Source: Panonychus citri (lineage: Eukaryota > Arthropoda > Arachnida > Trombidiformes > Tetranychidae). From it: DNA of 64,000 bases. Positions 36,579 through 47,952 of the stretch are shown here, in pieces. Both the position numbers and the translations under genes were made by a program. Numbering within the stretch: position 1 is the stretch's first letter; each line of letters opens with the position of its first letter. The notes below the pieces were generated by a model. The model searched no databases. It saw only the letters and a list, made by a program, of their open reading frames with translations, and was not told where the DNA came from. The stretch lies in the NCBI RefSeq assembly GCF_014898815.1, contig NW_026515542.1, forward strand, positions 1 to 64,000, written 5' to 3'.

Positions 36579-37462
36579 CGACACTTAGTCATAGGTATCA
36601 ACATTTCATTTCACAACAAAAACACCCAGAGATTTATTATTATGTATATTTAAAATGCTTAAATAACTAAGATCATCCAAAAAAACTGTTCCTCATCTCG
36701 ATTTCACATGAGCCAACAACAAGAACCACCAACAATCAACATCATCTAATTTTCAATTTTATGGGCCAGGGATTTACCTCGTATTCACATTACTCTTTTT
36801 CTCGCACATTTTTTTCAGTCTTTTTTTCATTTTCTTTTTTTCTCTTTCATGTAATTTCTCTCTCACTCTCTCTCTCTTTCTCCTATCAGGACCTTTGACA
36901 TCTTTTTCCATTTTGCTGTTAATTTATTCACCTTTATATTGTTTCCTTTTTCTCTTACTTTCGTTTTCCTCCACAATGGATTTCAAATGAAACAAGCAAG
37001 AGGTGCGAATCTAAATTATACAGATGACCAACGAATTAAGTTGATTAATTAAATGTAAATATTTCTACAGGTTTTTCCTCATCCTGTGAATTGAGGGACA
37101 AGTAAAATGAGATGAAAAGTCTTTCTTGTGAAATAAAGCGATATGTTTTCTGAGCTTTTCTAAAGATGATTGTCTCAATTGTCCGAATATCTTTTTTTTT
37201 AATTGTTTCGCGAGAAAGAAACAAAATTCATTTTCATTGGGGTTTGATTGGGTTTTTTTCATCTAAGGCTTTTATTACAAATGACTGTCGAAAGGGGACA
37301 CAAAACAAAATAGAATTTTGTTAAGTTGGGTTAATTTGAAGAAAAAGGTAACTGGACAATCAAATATTCTTTCAGTTACCTTTCAATCTCTTTTTTTTTC
37401 TCTAGACAATGACAGATATTTGCAATAGAAAACCTTAATAACAAAATTCTTCGTTTCTTAAA
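36579..37462. other. 3' flanks of two convergent genes
   Basis: Sequence between the carrier and RPL10A 3' ends. It is T- and CT-rich with no exon recognised. Confidence 0.5.
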
Positions 37463-38119
37463 TTAATAGAGTCTGATTGGAGGTCCCATGGATGATTTGA
37501 TGTGTAGGGATTTAATATTTTGCCAATTCTTTTTGAGAAGAGAGACCAAAAAGTTGACGCCTAAGTTGATGTTTTGAGCCAATTCATCGGGTGTCATTTG
37601 AACATGGCCAATGGCTACAGCCAAACATAAAACCTTCTTCATTTGGAACTTGATGGTTGCCTTAACTTCATCAGCTTTAGCCACCATACTTTCATTGTGA
37701 GTCAACAGCGCTGGAAATTTACCAGCTTTGTTTAGACCAGGACCAAGGAGACGAGGAATTTGTTTAATCAATGATTCAGAAGCAAGGAAAGCATCATAAC
37801 CTTTGGCCAATTTCTTAACCAATTTCTTGTTCTTGTTCAACTTTTTCAAATCATCGGCATTCTTAGCATCCAATCCATTGGCAGCAGCTTCGTCACAATG
37901 TTGCTGATCTCCAAGAATACAAACTCGGAATCGAGGTCGAGGAATATGTTTCACCTTAACGGTACCAGAGAAACGCTTATCCTTTTGGGGATCATAATTT
38001 TTAAGACCAATTTGTAATTCGACAGTCTCAAGGAAATGTCTTTTATTCCTTTTACTTTCCAATAGGACTTGGTTTACTCCTTCATAAAGAGCATCTTTAG
38101 TTACCTTTGAAACGACCAT
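37463..38119 (-). CDS. RpL10Ab: 60S ribosomal protein L10a (uL1)
   Basis: A single exon of 218 residues, the usual length of eukaryotic L10a. It starts MVVSKVTKDALYEGVNQVL and includes FLETVELQIGLKNYDPQKDKRF, PRFRVCILGDQQHCDEA, the LLGPGLNKAGKFP loop that contacts the L1 stalk rRNA, and ends SLHIKSSMGPPIRLY. It forms the L1 stalk of the large cytosolic subunit. It is head to head with SUPV3L1 across about 770 bases. A word AGGGGACCGTATAC at 38330-38343 upstream resembles one upstream of RPL39. Confidence 0.97.
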   Translation of the reverse strand: MVVSKVTKDALYEGVNQVLLESKRNKRHFLETVELQIGLKNYDPQKDKRFSGTVKVKHIPRPRFRVCILGDQQHCDEAAANGLDAKNADDLKKLNKNKKLVKKLAKGYDAFLASESLIKQIPRLLGPGLNKAGKFPALLTHNESMVAKADEVKATIKFQMKKVLCLAVAIGHVQMTPDELAQNINLGVNFLVSLLKKNWQNIKSLHIKSSMGPPIRLY

Positions 38120-38885
38120 TTCAATTCACTAATTAATTACAATAAAACCCTAAACAATAAACACAAACGAACAAATAACCACTCTAGATGATTGAATTAA
38201 TCACAAAATCAAAATTAAATTACTTAATTTAGTTGTTAAACTAATCCCATGTGCCAAATATTTAAGATTTTGCCTTAAACAAAAAATTATCAACTGAAGA
38301 CCGGATACAGAACCGACTTCCTTTCGAATAGGGGACCGTATACTAAATACGCTTTAGAATAGAATAGAAAAAAAAATTTCTTTTCTTTTTTCCAAACAAT
38401 TAAGTCTCAACTCTCTTTTAATTAATTTTGTTTTTCTATTTTAATGAATAGACTCTTAAATCATTTATTGATTGGGAGAAAAAAATTAGAAGAATAAGAA
38501 CAATTAAATTAGAAAACAATAACAATTAGAATAAAATTTAAAATCGAAATGAAAACAAATCAATGATTATGGAAAATTATATTTTCTTAATCAAATTAAC
38601 TCTAATTTTGTTCAATTGTTATTTTTTTTTTAATCAGATTCAGTTAAGTTAATCTTGAGGATCTAATTGTTGTGAAGATTAATTATTTTTGTTACAATTA
38701 AAATTTGATTGTTTACATTGATTTCCATTCATTAGGTGGCGCTTGTTAGTCAACACATGTTAATGTTTTCGTTTGGTTTTAGTGTTGATTTAATTTTCTA
38801 ATTTTGTTCCTCTTAACATGTTAATTAGTTGATTAATTGGATTGATCTTTTTTATTGTCAAAGTTACAATTGATTCTCTGGTATC
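38120..38885. promoter_or_regulatory. Divergent promoter region RPL10A / SUPV3L1
   Basis: The RPL10A side has the AGGGGACCG word and C/T-rich sequence. The SUPV3L1 side (about 38735-38885) is nearly collinear with the TRMT10C upstream region (about 46381-46535 reversed): GGCGCT, ACACATGTTAATGTTTT, ACATGTTAATTAGTTGAT and AAGTTACAATTGATTCTCTGG appear in both. A CTCF-like word AGGTGGCGCT sits at 38734-38743. Confidence 0.7.
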
Positions 38886-41209
38886 ATGTTATCATTTAAA
38901 ACAATCGTTTCTCGAGTACAACCACAAAGAAATCGAGTAATTTTCATGCCTCATGTGGTTAAATCAACTTTAACCAAATCAGCTGCTAGGTAAGTTTTGT
39001 AATTCTAATTGTTTTTGATTCAATTGTTGTTTTTATGATTTATATTGATTTACTGTTTTTTTCTCAATTTTTGTTGATAGTAATACTGGCAAATCCAAGA
39101 CTTTTAGTGAGAAGAGAAAATCTTTACCTGTGATACCACTTGAACCAAAATCGATGAAAAATTTGGTCAATCAAACAAATGTTGGTGAAGAATTGACTGG
39201 AAGGAAAATTCAACGTCTTGAGATTTTACAATTGTTACAAAAATTTTATCAACGACCACATATTAAAGAGATGGCAATTGAATTGGGAATGGATCTTTCA
39301 ATTTACAATCAAGCTTTTAAAAGTTTTCAACAATATTGTGTTACAACTAATCCTTTACCAGTTGATCTTCATGTCACTTTCTCGGATATTTTAAATAACT
39401 CTGGTCATGTTGATGATATTTACACACCTTTTATTAAATATGCTCGTTCTATTTTTCCTCATCTTGATTGTATTGAGGAATTAAAGAAAATCAGTGACCT
39501 TCGACTTCCACCAAACTGGTATCCTGAGGCAAGATCAATACAGAGGAAAATTATTTTCCACTGTGGACCAACTAATAGTGGTAAAACATATCATGCTTTA
39601 GAAAGATTTTTATCCGCCAAATCGGGTGTTTATTGTGGCCCCTTGAAGTTATTAGCTGTTGAAGTACATTCAAAGGCCAATGATAGAGGAACAAAATGTG
39701 ACCTTGTTACCGGAGAAGAGCGTCGATTAGCCGATCCAAGTGGAGCACCTTCACCTCATAATGCTTGTACCGTAGAGATGGTCTCAACTCGAGATAATTG
39801 TGAAGTCGCTGTTATCGATGAAATTCAAATGCTTCGTGATCCTCAACGAGGTTGGGCTTGGACAAGAGCCTTACTTGGTGTTCCCGCTTTAGAGGTACAT
39901 TTATGTGGTGAAGAAGCAGCGGTAGACATTGTTAAAGAAATTTTACTTCCAATTGGCGAAACAGTTGAAGTTCGTAAATATAATCGATTAACTAAATTAA
40001 CAATAAGTGACGAACCCTTATTATCATTGAATAATGTTCGACCTGGAGATTGTATTGTTTGCTTCAATAAAGCCGAACTCTATGCAACTGTCCTGGAATT
40101 AGAGAAAATGGGAAAAGAAGTGGCCGTTATCTATGGTAGTTTACCACCGACCAGTAAATTAGCTCAAGCAAGAAAATTTAATGATCCATCTTCATCTTGT
40201 AAAATATTGGTTGCAACCGATGCCATTGGTATGGGTCTTAATTTAAGTATTAATAGAGTTATTTTCAAATCAATTGAAACTCAATACCAATGATAAAGGA
40301 GAAAAGGAGAAACAGTTAATCAGTGTTTCTCAAGCACTTCAAATAGCTGGACGAGCAGGTAGATTTGGAACTGATTACTCGGAGGGTTTCGCCACCACCA
40401 TGCACAAGGAAGATCTTCAAATATTGAAAAAACTTCTCGTTCAAACAGTTGATCCAATTGTTGCCGCTGGTCTTCATCCAACCGCTGAGCAGATTGAACT
40501 TTTTGCTTACTATTTACCGAAAGCAACTTTATCCAATTTAGTAGATATTTTTGTCTCACTGTGTCAAATTAATTCATCGAATTACTTTATTTGTGATATT
40601 AGTCCATTCAAAGCTTTAGCTGATATGATTCAACACATTAATCTACCATTAAGAGCTCGTTATGTTTTCTGTTGTGCACCAATTAACCTTCAATATGGTT
40701 TCGTTTGTAGTATGTTCACCAAATTTGCTCGGCAATACAGTATCAATGAACCAGTAACTATCGACTGGTTGAGTAATCAAATTAATTGGCCTGTTCCAAT
40801 ACCGAGAAATATTAATGAATTAGCTTCATTGGAGATGACTTTTGATGTTCTTGATCTTTATCTATGGTTAAGTTACCGTTTTCCAGATCTTTTCCCTGAT
40901 CCTGAATTAGTAAGAGGATTACAGAAGGAGATTGATGGTAAAATTGAGAAAGGATTAATTCATCTTGCTAAATTGATTACTGCTAATTTAAAATCAAGTA
41001 AACTCAGTTCACCATCGACTAGAACCCGAAGACGAATAGAACCAGCAATTAATGGAAAAGTCGACCAATCATCAACAACTTCGAACGAAGATCAATTTAA
41101 AACTGAAGAAATCACTGAGTCTCCAACAGCTAAGAAATTAGTTCAATCTGGTCAAATATCTGCAGAGATGTTAAAGAAGCTGCACAAGGAATGGAGTAAA
41201 AAGAAATAA
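38886..41209 (+). CDS. SUPV3L1: Mitochondrial ATP-dependent RNA helicase SUV3, with one frameshift
   Basis: Exons 38886..38989 and 39081..41209; the sum is one base over a multiple of three. Exon 1 encodes a basic mitochondrial leader MLSFKTIVSRVQPQRNRVIF. The helicase core shows Walker A GPTNSGKT, CGPLKLLA, the DEIQM box, LVATDAIGMGLNLSINRVIF and QIAGRAGRFG, all typical of SUV3. With PNPase this enzyme unwinds and degrades mitochondrial RNA. At 40274 the frame changes between VIFKS and LNTNDKGEKE: deleting one A in TCAATTG restores family sequence. The rest is open and conserved, so I read it as an error or a recent mutation. About 743 residues if repaired, close to the human length. The C-terminal tail is Ser/Thr/Lys-rich. 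Confidence 0.92.
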
Positions 41210-41511
41210 CAAAATTTTTTGACGATGCAAAAGAGAAACTGTAAATAGTAAATTTAGAGCTATAGATTTTGTACAATAAAAATTGTTTACAACGAAGCGA
41301 CTTTAACATTTAGTTTGTTGAGAGCACGTTTTTGAGGTAAAAAGCCTAACACACTTGAGAAATTGAATTTAAGACGTTAAGTCAGCGCGAAGAACAACGG
41401 GGAAATGTGTGAATAAGATGAAAGAAATGAAGAATCACCATGAACGATTGAATTAATGTTGAAACATTATTAATTTAATTGGAAACTCTATGTCAGCACA
41501 ATACAAAACAA
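41210..41511. other. 3' flanks of SUPV3L1 and RPL39
   Basis: About 300 bases between convergent genes; no exon seen. AATAAAAA at 41275 could be the SUPV3L1 polyadenylation signal. Confidence 0.5.
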
Positions 41512-41801
41512 TTAGAGCTTAAGCTTGGTTCTTCGCCAATGTCTCCTTTTAGCATTGTATCGAATCTTGTTTCCATTTTTCATTCTTATCCATTGAGGAA
41601 TAGGTCGGTTGGTCTTTTGTTTTTTGGCCAACTTGATTTTAATCCTAAATGTCTTATGGGCAGACTATAGAAGAGAAGAAAAAAAATCAAGATAGAGAAC
41701 AAAAAATGAGAATCAAAGAAAAACATAAAATAATTCAATCACAAATAGAAAAACATAGATAACTAATTATTCACAATGATTCTCGATACAAAACTTACCA
41801 T
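41512..41801 (-). CDS. RpL39: 60S ribosomal protein L39 (eL39)
   Basis: CDS complement(join(41512..41664, 41799..41801)), 51 residues, the standard eL39 length. The first coding exon is only the start codon, followed directly by a GTAAG donor. Exon 2 begins SAHKTFRIKIKLAKKQK and continues NRPIPQWIRMKNGNKIRYN and RRHWRRTKLKL, which is eL39 throughout. The protein lines the exit tunnel of the large ribosomal subunit. It is head to head with VPS53, 320 bases apart. Confidence 0.96.
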
Positions 41802-42121
41802 TTTAAACTAATTTTACACTCACAATTAAAGAAATAACTTATTAATTACAATTAACAATCTCTAATTGAAACAAAACAAAATCTTGAAACCAAAAAATGA
41901 AGTAAAAGTAACTTTCCGGTTCCGTTTGGAAGAAAAAAAATTAGGGACCGATTACTAATTACAGAATGTAAATTCTTTTCTATTTTATTTGGGGAATAAA
42001 ATTTCTGATCCATTCAAATGGATTCAGATATTTGTATGTAAACAATTAATTTTTTTCATTCTCTTTGCGTTTTAATTAATGTGATTGATTTAAATTGTGA
42101 TTGATTTTCTTTCGCTTATGA
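41802..42121. promoter_or_regulatory. Divergent promoter region RPL39 / VPS53
   Basis: The 320-base gap must serve both genes. It contains ACTTTCCGGTTCCG and AGGGACCGATTAC (41943-41955), the latter similar to AGGGGACCGTATAC upstream of RPL10A. Long A- and T-rich runs flank these words. Confidence 0.6.
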
Positions 42122-44731
42122 ATGTGGTCTGCACCAATGGACACTAAGGTCACCATACCTGCTGAGGTACAAGAAACAATCAGTAAGGTGTTGGTTTCAG
42201 ATGATCCTTTGGACCAATGTGATTTTGATGCCATTGATTATATTAATACAATTTTTCCAACCGAACAGTCATTAACCAATATTGATGATGTTTTATCTAA
42301 AATGAAGGATAAAATAAGAAATTTAGATCAAGATATTAGACGAGTTGTTAGAGGTCAAAGTGATGTTGAAACTGAAGGTCGAGCTGCATTGGATGAGGTG
42401 AAAAGGGTAATCGGTGTATTGACAAGTAATATTGGTGAAATGAAGGAACAAGCCAAGAAATCAGAGCAAATGGTTCATGAAATTACTGCGGATATCAAAC
42501 AATTGGATAATGCTAAAAGGAATTTAACTTCATCTATCACCATGTTAAATAATCTTCATATTCTCGTTGAAGGGGTTGATAAACTCAGGTAAGAATTGGA
42601 TGAGTTTGTAAACAAATCCAAATGTCATTTGGTTTGTTTTATTGCTTTAAATTTGTTTATCGTTTTAATTTATTCTCATTTTTTTAATTACAGTGAAGCT
42701 TGTTCCAAACGTAATTATGGAACTGCTGCTGGTATCCTTCAAAGTGTAAATGATGTTTTAAATCAATTGGATAAACATCGACATATTCCTCAGATTAAAC
42801 AACTTTCAAGTCAATTAAATGATATCACCGATTCCTTAGCAGAACAGATTAAAGCTGATTTTAAAGGTGTACTTGAAGGTAGACCTAAATCTAAACAAGG
42901 AGCTGCTATTTCACAAAGTCAATTACGATTATTAGCCGAGGCCTGTCTTGTTGTTTCCACCATGTCTCAAGATGGTGATAAAAATCCTGTTAAAGATCAG
43001 CTTCTTGAATGGTTCATAGACTCAGAATTGGAAGAGTATAAAGCTTTATTTCAAGATAATCAAGATTTAGCCTGGTTGGATAAAATTGATAAACGGTATA
43101 ATTGGCTGAAGAAACACCTAATTGAATTCGAGGAAAGATTTGGTCGCATGTTTCCTCCCAAATGGGAGGTAAGTGAATGTATTGCAGTTGAATTTTGTAA
43201 ATTAACCGCTTCTCAATTAAGCAAGGTGATGCTAAATCGAGCCAACGAGATGAATGTCCGTCTACTATTATTTGCATTTAGCAAAACTGTTGCCTTTGAA
43301 AATCTATTGAATCAAAGGTTTACCGGAGTAACTTTGATCAATGAAGAGATGAGTAAAGAGAATTTACTAAATCCATTTGCTGGTTTAATTACTCACTGTT
43401 TTGAACCTCATTTGAAAATCTATGTTGAAGCGCAGGAGAAAAATTTATCCCAATTGATTGATCAATTTATCGATGAATATCAGAAGCAAAAGTTTACCAA
43501 TGATCGAAATGTATCAGAAGTTTTTCCTTCCGCTGGAATCCTTTTCTCACAATATAAAAATTGTCTAGTTCAATGTGTCCAACTGAGTACCGGTCGTCCT
43601 TTGGTTGAATTATCGTTTAAATTCAAGAAAAATCTGGAAGATTATGCGACTCGAGTTCTAAACAACAATCTACCTCGAATTAAAACTTCCAGTTTATCAG
43701 CTTCTGGAGTTTCCGTTATAAATGCCGCTATTTCGGCGGCAGGTCTTCTTCAGATCAGTCTAAAGGAAGGAGAGGTCGTTCGATACACGAAACAAGATCT
43801 CTGTCAAATTTGCTGTATCCTTTTAACTGCTAATTACTGTCTGGAAACAGTTCAACAATTAGAGAAAAAACTTCAAGAAAAAGTGGATAAACAATATGTT
43901 GATAAGATAAACATGAGCTCGGAACAAGATTTATTTCATAGGTAAATATTTACAGAGAGAATTTAATTTTTTTTTTCTAATCTCTGTTCAATTATTCTAA
44001 TTAGAATTTTTTTTTTCTTCTTCCTTCCTTTTCATTTTAGAATAATTTTAAATTGTATTGATTTGCTAATCCAAGACATTGAATCAGGATGTGAATTGGG
44101 CTTTTCTCTTATGGTTAAAACTCAATGGTCAACAATTGGAACACCAATTGATCAAAGTCCTTACGTTAAATTAATCGTTGATAATTTACAACAAATATTC
44201 CCTTTTATTCGTGAAAATTTACAAGATGCGAGAAAATATTTTACCCAATTGTGCAATAGATTCGCTCAGATTTTCATTCCAAAATTTATTGGTTATTTAT
44301 TCCGTTGTAAACCTTTACGACAAGAAGGAGCTGAACAATTACTTTTAGATACTCATCTATTGAAAAAAGTATTACAAGAACTACCTGGTTGGGAATCAAA
44401 TGTTAAATCAGCTCCAGCCTCTTATGTCAAGGAAGTGATCAGAGGGATGACCAAAGCTGAGATGATTTTAAAAGTTGTTCTGGTTCCTCATCGAGATGTT
44501 GCTCATTATATTGAAAGTTACATCAAACTACTTCCTGATTCCAATTTAGAAGAATTTATCAAAATTTTAGACATGAAAGGAGTTCGAAGACCAGAATCAA
44601 CAGTTCTAATTGATTCATATCGAGTAGCACCTAAAGGAGATGCTAACGAATCAAATTCGATAACACAAACAACTATCGACCAAGAATCAAGTAAAATCAA
44701 AAGACTTGAAAAGCTTATAAAACGATCTTGA
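42122..44731 (+). CDS. VPS53: GARP/EARP tethering complex subunit VPS53
   Basis: CDS join(42122..42588, 42694..43941, 44041..44731), 801 residues, within the range of animal VPS53. It begins near FDAIDYINTIFPTEQSLTNIDDVL, a hallmark of the VPS53 N terminus, followed by a coiled coil with DIRRVVRGQSDVE and LDNAKRNLTSSITMLNNLHILVEGVDKLR. The middle contains FIDSELEEYKALFQ, LDKIDKRYNWLKKHLIEFEERF, and FPPKWE. The C-terminal part contains LPDSNLEEFIKILDMKGVRR. With VPS51, VPS52 and VPS54 (or VPS50) it tethers endosome-derived vesicles at the trans-Golgi or recycling endosome. All three exons keep frame with consensus splice sites. Confidence 0.96.
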
Positions 44732-44916
44732 TAACGACGATAATTAATTAATTATTATAAACACATAATTTAATACTTTCTAAAGTAAGCAAAATTACAA
44801 TAAGTTGATATATTTATGTTGTTTTGTTAAAAAAACAACCAACAAAATCAATTATATACAATGTACATTTATTGAGGGTGATCAAATTAACCTTTATTTA
44901 TATTATTATTTATAAA

Positions 44917-46380
44917 TTAACAATTAGAATCTAAACTGTCTAATCCACCATCACGTTTATAATATTCAGCTAATAATATCATAACATCAGTTTCTTCATC
45001 TGTTAATGAGAATTTATTTTTCAACGATTCTCGTGATTTAAGGTTTGCTTTTTCAAATCTTTCCCCAATTCGATCAAGTTCAGCCTCTGGTCGAATACGA
45101 AATGGAATATACTTTTTTAAAGCTTCCATCATATTGTCATTGGAACTTGAACAAAGTTGACAAATTATTCCAAAAACTTGACTAACTTTAAGTGATTTAA
45201 CTTCATTTCGTATAGAAACATAATCATTTAAAGGTAATTTAGCTGTTCGAAGTCCCTCTCGTTGTGATTTAATGGCTGATAAAGGTTCATTGGTTAAAGT
45301 ATCAATCATCCCTCCGATAATATAAATATCATCAGGATCATATTTAAGCACATTATCGGTGTCCGCAGTTAAATAAACTAACCTTTCCTTTGGAAATAGA
45401 TCAAGATAAGATTTGGAAGTTGCCTCGATCATATTAGATGATAATGATTTAAAATCAAGATCAAATATTGAGCAACTGGACTTTCTGGTTTAAGATTACA
45501 GAAAAATAATTCAATCGGTTCAGGCGATTCTTTTAAAATTCCCATGCTAATTTTAACCTGAGCAGTTATCGTCATGTGTTGTTTAGCGGTCATATACTGG
45601 TCGTAATCAAAGTCGAATATAATTTTCTGTGTTCCCGCTAGTTTCCATTGAGCGATTCGACTGAGGCAATACTCACGCATTCGCTTTGTGATATTATAAC
45701 TACAAACGGGACAAATGTTGTGGAATTTGTAAATCGGTTTACCGGTTTCTTGGTCGAAAGTGACTCCGAGTTCAGGTTTAGGTCTTGAGAAAATGGCCTC
45801 TTTGATCTCTTGCTTATATTCAACCATAGACTCTCTTTTAGCTTGTAACTTTCCCATACTTTTAATGTAACTTCTGATTTGTCTTGGTTTCATTTTCACC
45901 ATATAATCAACGTCAGTTGCTTTCAGAGTTTCCGGCCTAACAGATTCATCGATGGAATAAAATATCTCAATTATTTCTGATAATTTAGTCTGATATTTTT
46001 CCTCTTCTTTGATTAAACTCTCTTCCATTAATGATCCAGTAATATTTCTTTGAGCAATCATCTTATTATGATTGTAAGTTTCAACTGGACTTGATTTAGT
46101 TTCCTCAGTTTGACAAGATTGGTTTGGCGAATTTGGTTCAGTGGGTAAACATTTTCTCTTCTCACTTGAAGTCTCGGAATAATTAGTATTACTATAAATA
46201 TTTAAATAGAAAAAAAAGTCAAAATCAAACAAATTTTAATATAAAAAGAGAAACAATTAGAAAATAGTCTAATTACCTTGCAATTGATTTAATTGAAAGT
46301 GAATTAAAAACTTGAGACATTAAAATTACTCGATTCCTTAGTGGTTGTACTCGAGAAACGATTGTTTTAAATGATAACAT
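44917..46380 (-). CDS. TRMT10C: Mitochondrial RNase P protein 1 / tRNA methyltransferase 10C, one frameshift
   Basis: Exons 46277..46380 and 44917..46191; the sum is one base short of a multiple of three. Exon 1 gives a mitochondrial leader MLSFKTIVSRVQPLRNRVIL. The SPOUT-domain part contains KIIFDFDYDQYM, IELFFCNLKPE, SYLDLFPKERLVYLTADTDNVL and DPDDIYIIGGMID, the AdoMet-binding knot of the Trm10 family. TRMT10C with HSD17B10 methylates position 9 of mitochondrial tRNAs and supports 5' processing by PRORP. The frame is lost near 45470, between PVAQY and DLDFKSLSSN; one extra T in TATTTGATC restores a continuous 459-residue protein. Because the rest is conserved, a sequence error is likely. 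It is head to head with MRPL21. Confidence 0.93.
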
Positions 46381-46657
46381 GATACCAGAGAATCAATTGT
46401 AACTTCGACACAAAAAAAAATCAATTCAATTGATCAACTAATTAACATGTTAGGAGAAACAAAAAATTAAATCAAAATTAAAACGAAATGAAAACAAAAA
46501 CATTAACATGTGTTTCTCTTGAGCGCCTCCTGGTGGATAGAAATCAGTGAGTTCCAATTGTGTTCAGATTATTGTTTACAAAATTTTTCTGCTAATTAAT
46601 TGATTAGTTTGATTAATTTTCTTTTTTTTTATTCATAGTAATTCAAAGATAAGCAAC
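46381..46657. promoter_or_regulatory. Divergent promoter region TRMT10C / MRPL21
   Basis: A 277-base bidirectional promoter. The TRMT10C half is a copy of the SUPV3L1 promoter. A near-consensus CTCF word, AGCGCCTCCTGGTGG, lies at 46522-46536 in the middle. Confidence 0.7.
46521..46538. promoter_or_regulatory. CTCF-like site
   Basis: AGCGCCTCCTGGTGG differs from the animal CTCF core AGCGCCCCCTGGTGG at one base. It lies midway between two divergent start codons. Sequence match only; related words are at 5219, 29985, 34867, 38734, 58853 and 63479. Confidence 0.5.
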
Positions 46658-47400
46658 ATGTTTACTTTAAGAAGAGTTCTACCTGGTGTTTCTTTGCTTA
46701 GAAATGGATCAATAACCATGAAGAAAATAATTGAATCTGATTTTCTAAAATCATCTCAATGGTAAGTTGAGTTAACATGTGAAGAGATTTTAATTTTGAT
46801 TTTGATTTTAATTGTATTTCTTTTTTTTTGTTTTATTTTCGGGGTTTTTCATTGATATTTAACAATAGTAAATTGAGTATTATGTCTCAAAATATTGGAG
46901 AAAAGGTGAATTTTAATGGACAGAATTTAGCTAAAAGTAAAGGTGATGGCTTGGAATTCAGTAAAATAACTGAAGCTGATAATTTGAAATTGTATTTTAA
47001 TAAAGTTAATCAAACAATTGATTCAACTTCAAAGGATCGTCACTTTGCTGTTGTTTACATGTACAGTAAACAGAAACTTTTAACCGAAGGTGATATGTTT
47101 TACGTGTTAAAAGATTTACCTGCTAATCCTGGTGATAGAATTAAATTGGAAAAGATAATGATGATTGGAAATGATAAATTAACTCTCGTTGGAAGACCTT
47201 TGCTAGATCGTAATTTGGTTCATGTGGAAGCGACAGTTATTGAAAAGACTCATAGTCACACTTTTATGGGCTTGGTGGCCAAAAAGCGTTCTCATCGTTT
47301 CCGTCGATATTATTTCCAACGTAAACCATTAACGATTTTGAGAATTAATGAAATTCGTATTTGTCATCATATTAACGAATCACATAGTTTTCTCCAATAA
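46658..47400 (+). CDS. MRPL21: Mitochondrial ribosomal protein L21 (bL21m)
   Basis: CDS join(46658..46761, 46869..47400), 211 residues. Exon 1 encodes a basic leader MFTLRRVLPGVSLLRNG suited to mitochondrial import. The bL21 domain is clear: FAVVYMYSKQKLLTEGDMFYV, LPANPGDRIKLEKIMMIGND, LVGRPLLDRNLVHVEATVIE and KKRSHRFRRYYFQRKPLTILRI, matching the bacterial pattern of a short beta barrel with a basic rRNA-binding end. It belongs to the mitochondrial large subunit. Its 3' part from 47114 and about 170 bases of downstream sequence are duplicated at 48729-49270. Confidence 0.95.
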
Positions 47401-47612
47401 TCATTTTTTGAAATAGTCAGTTGGTTTATATAACTTTCGCTTTGTCAAACTACTTTTGCTTGTGATTAAATATTTCAATCAATTTATTTAGTAAATTTAA
47501 TTGTTACCATTCTAATTTTTGTGATTTTTGTCGAAAATTTGTTTTCCACTTTGTCGATATCAATATGTCAACTTACCAACCACCTCACCCACTACCTTAC
47601 CAGCCATCTCAC
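47401..47612 (+). pseudogene. Relic of the KNL1-like gene 5' end (duplicate copy)
   Basis: 47407-47568 is almost identical to 49108-49270, the promoter and first bases of the KNL1-like gene, up to and including ATGTCA. It then jumps directly to a sequence AACTTACCAACCACCTCACC... (47570-47612) that matches 49962-50004 inside that gene's repeat region. So about 690 bases are deleted, and similarity ends at 47612. No functional protein is possible. Confidence 0.8.
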
Positions 47613-47952
47613 TCACATCAACTTTTTTTCTCATCTTCATTCTTGCCTCATTTCTGTCTCACACTCGACTTGATAAGCGACTTGAGTCCCTAACATTTCA
47701 TGTCGTTAATATTGTAATATCATCCTCATCTTCTTATCGTTTTCATCCTCATCCTATTCAAAGATATTACCTCATTGTTTTATTGGTTGGATTATAAGGA
47801 GATAATCTCAATCAATAAAAGTGAATTTTAAACTCCAACAAAAAATCCTAAATTCTCAATCATCTCATGATAATTGTGTGTTAACCATTTTGATAGTTAA
47901 TTCAATTTCTCTTGAATTTGTTTTCGTATAACAATTACAACCACCAAACAAA
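47613..47952. other. Spacer between relics
   Basis: No gene. AT-rich sequence between the KNL1-like relic and the CBF-beta fragment. Confidence 0.4.
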
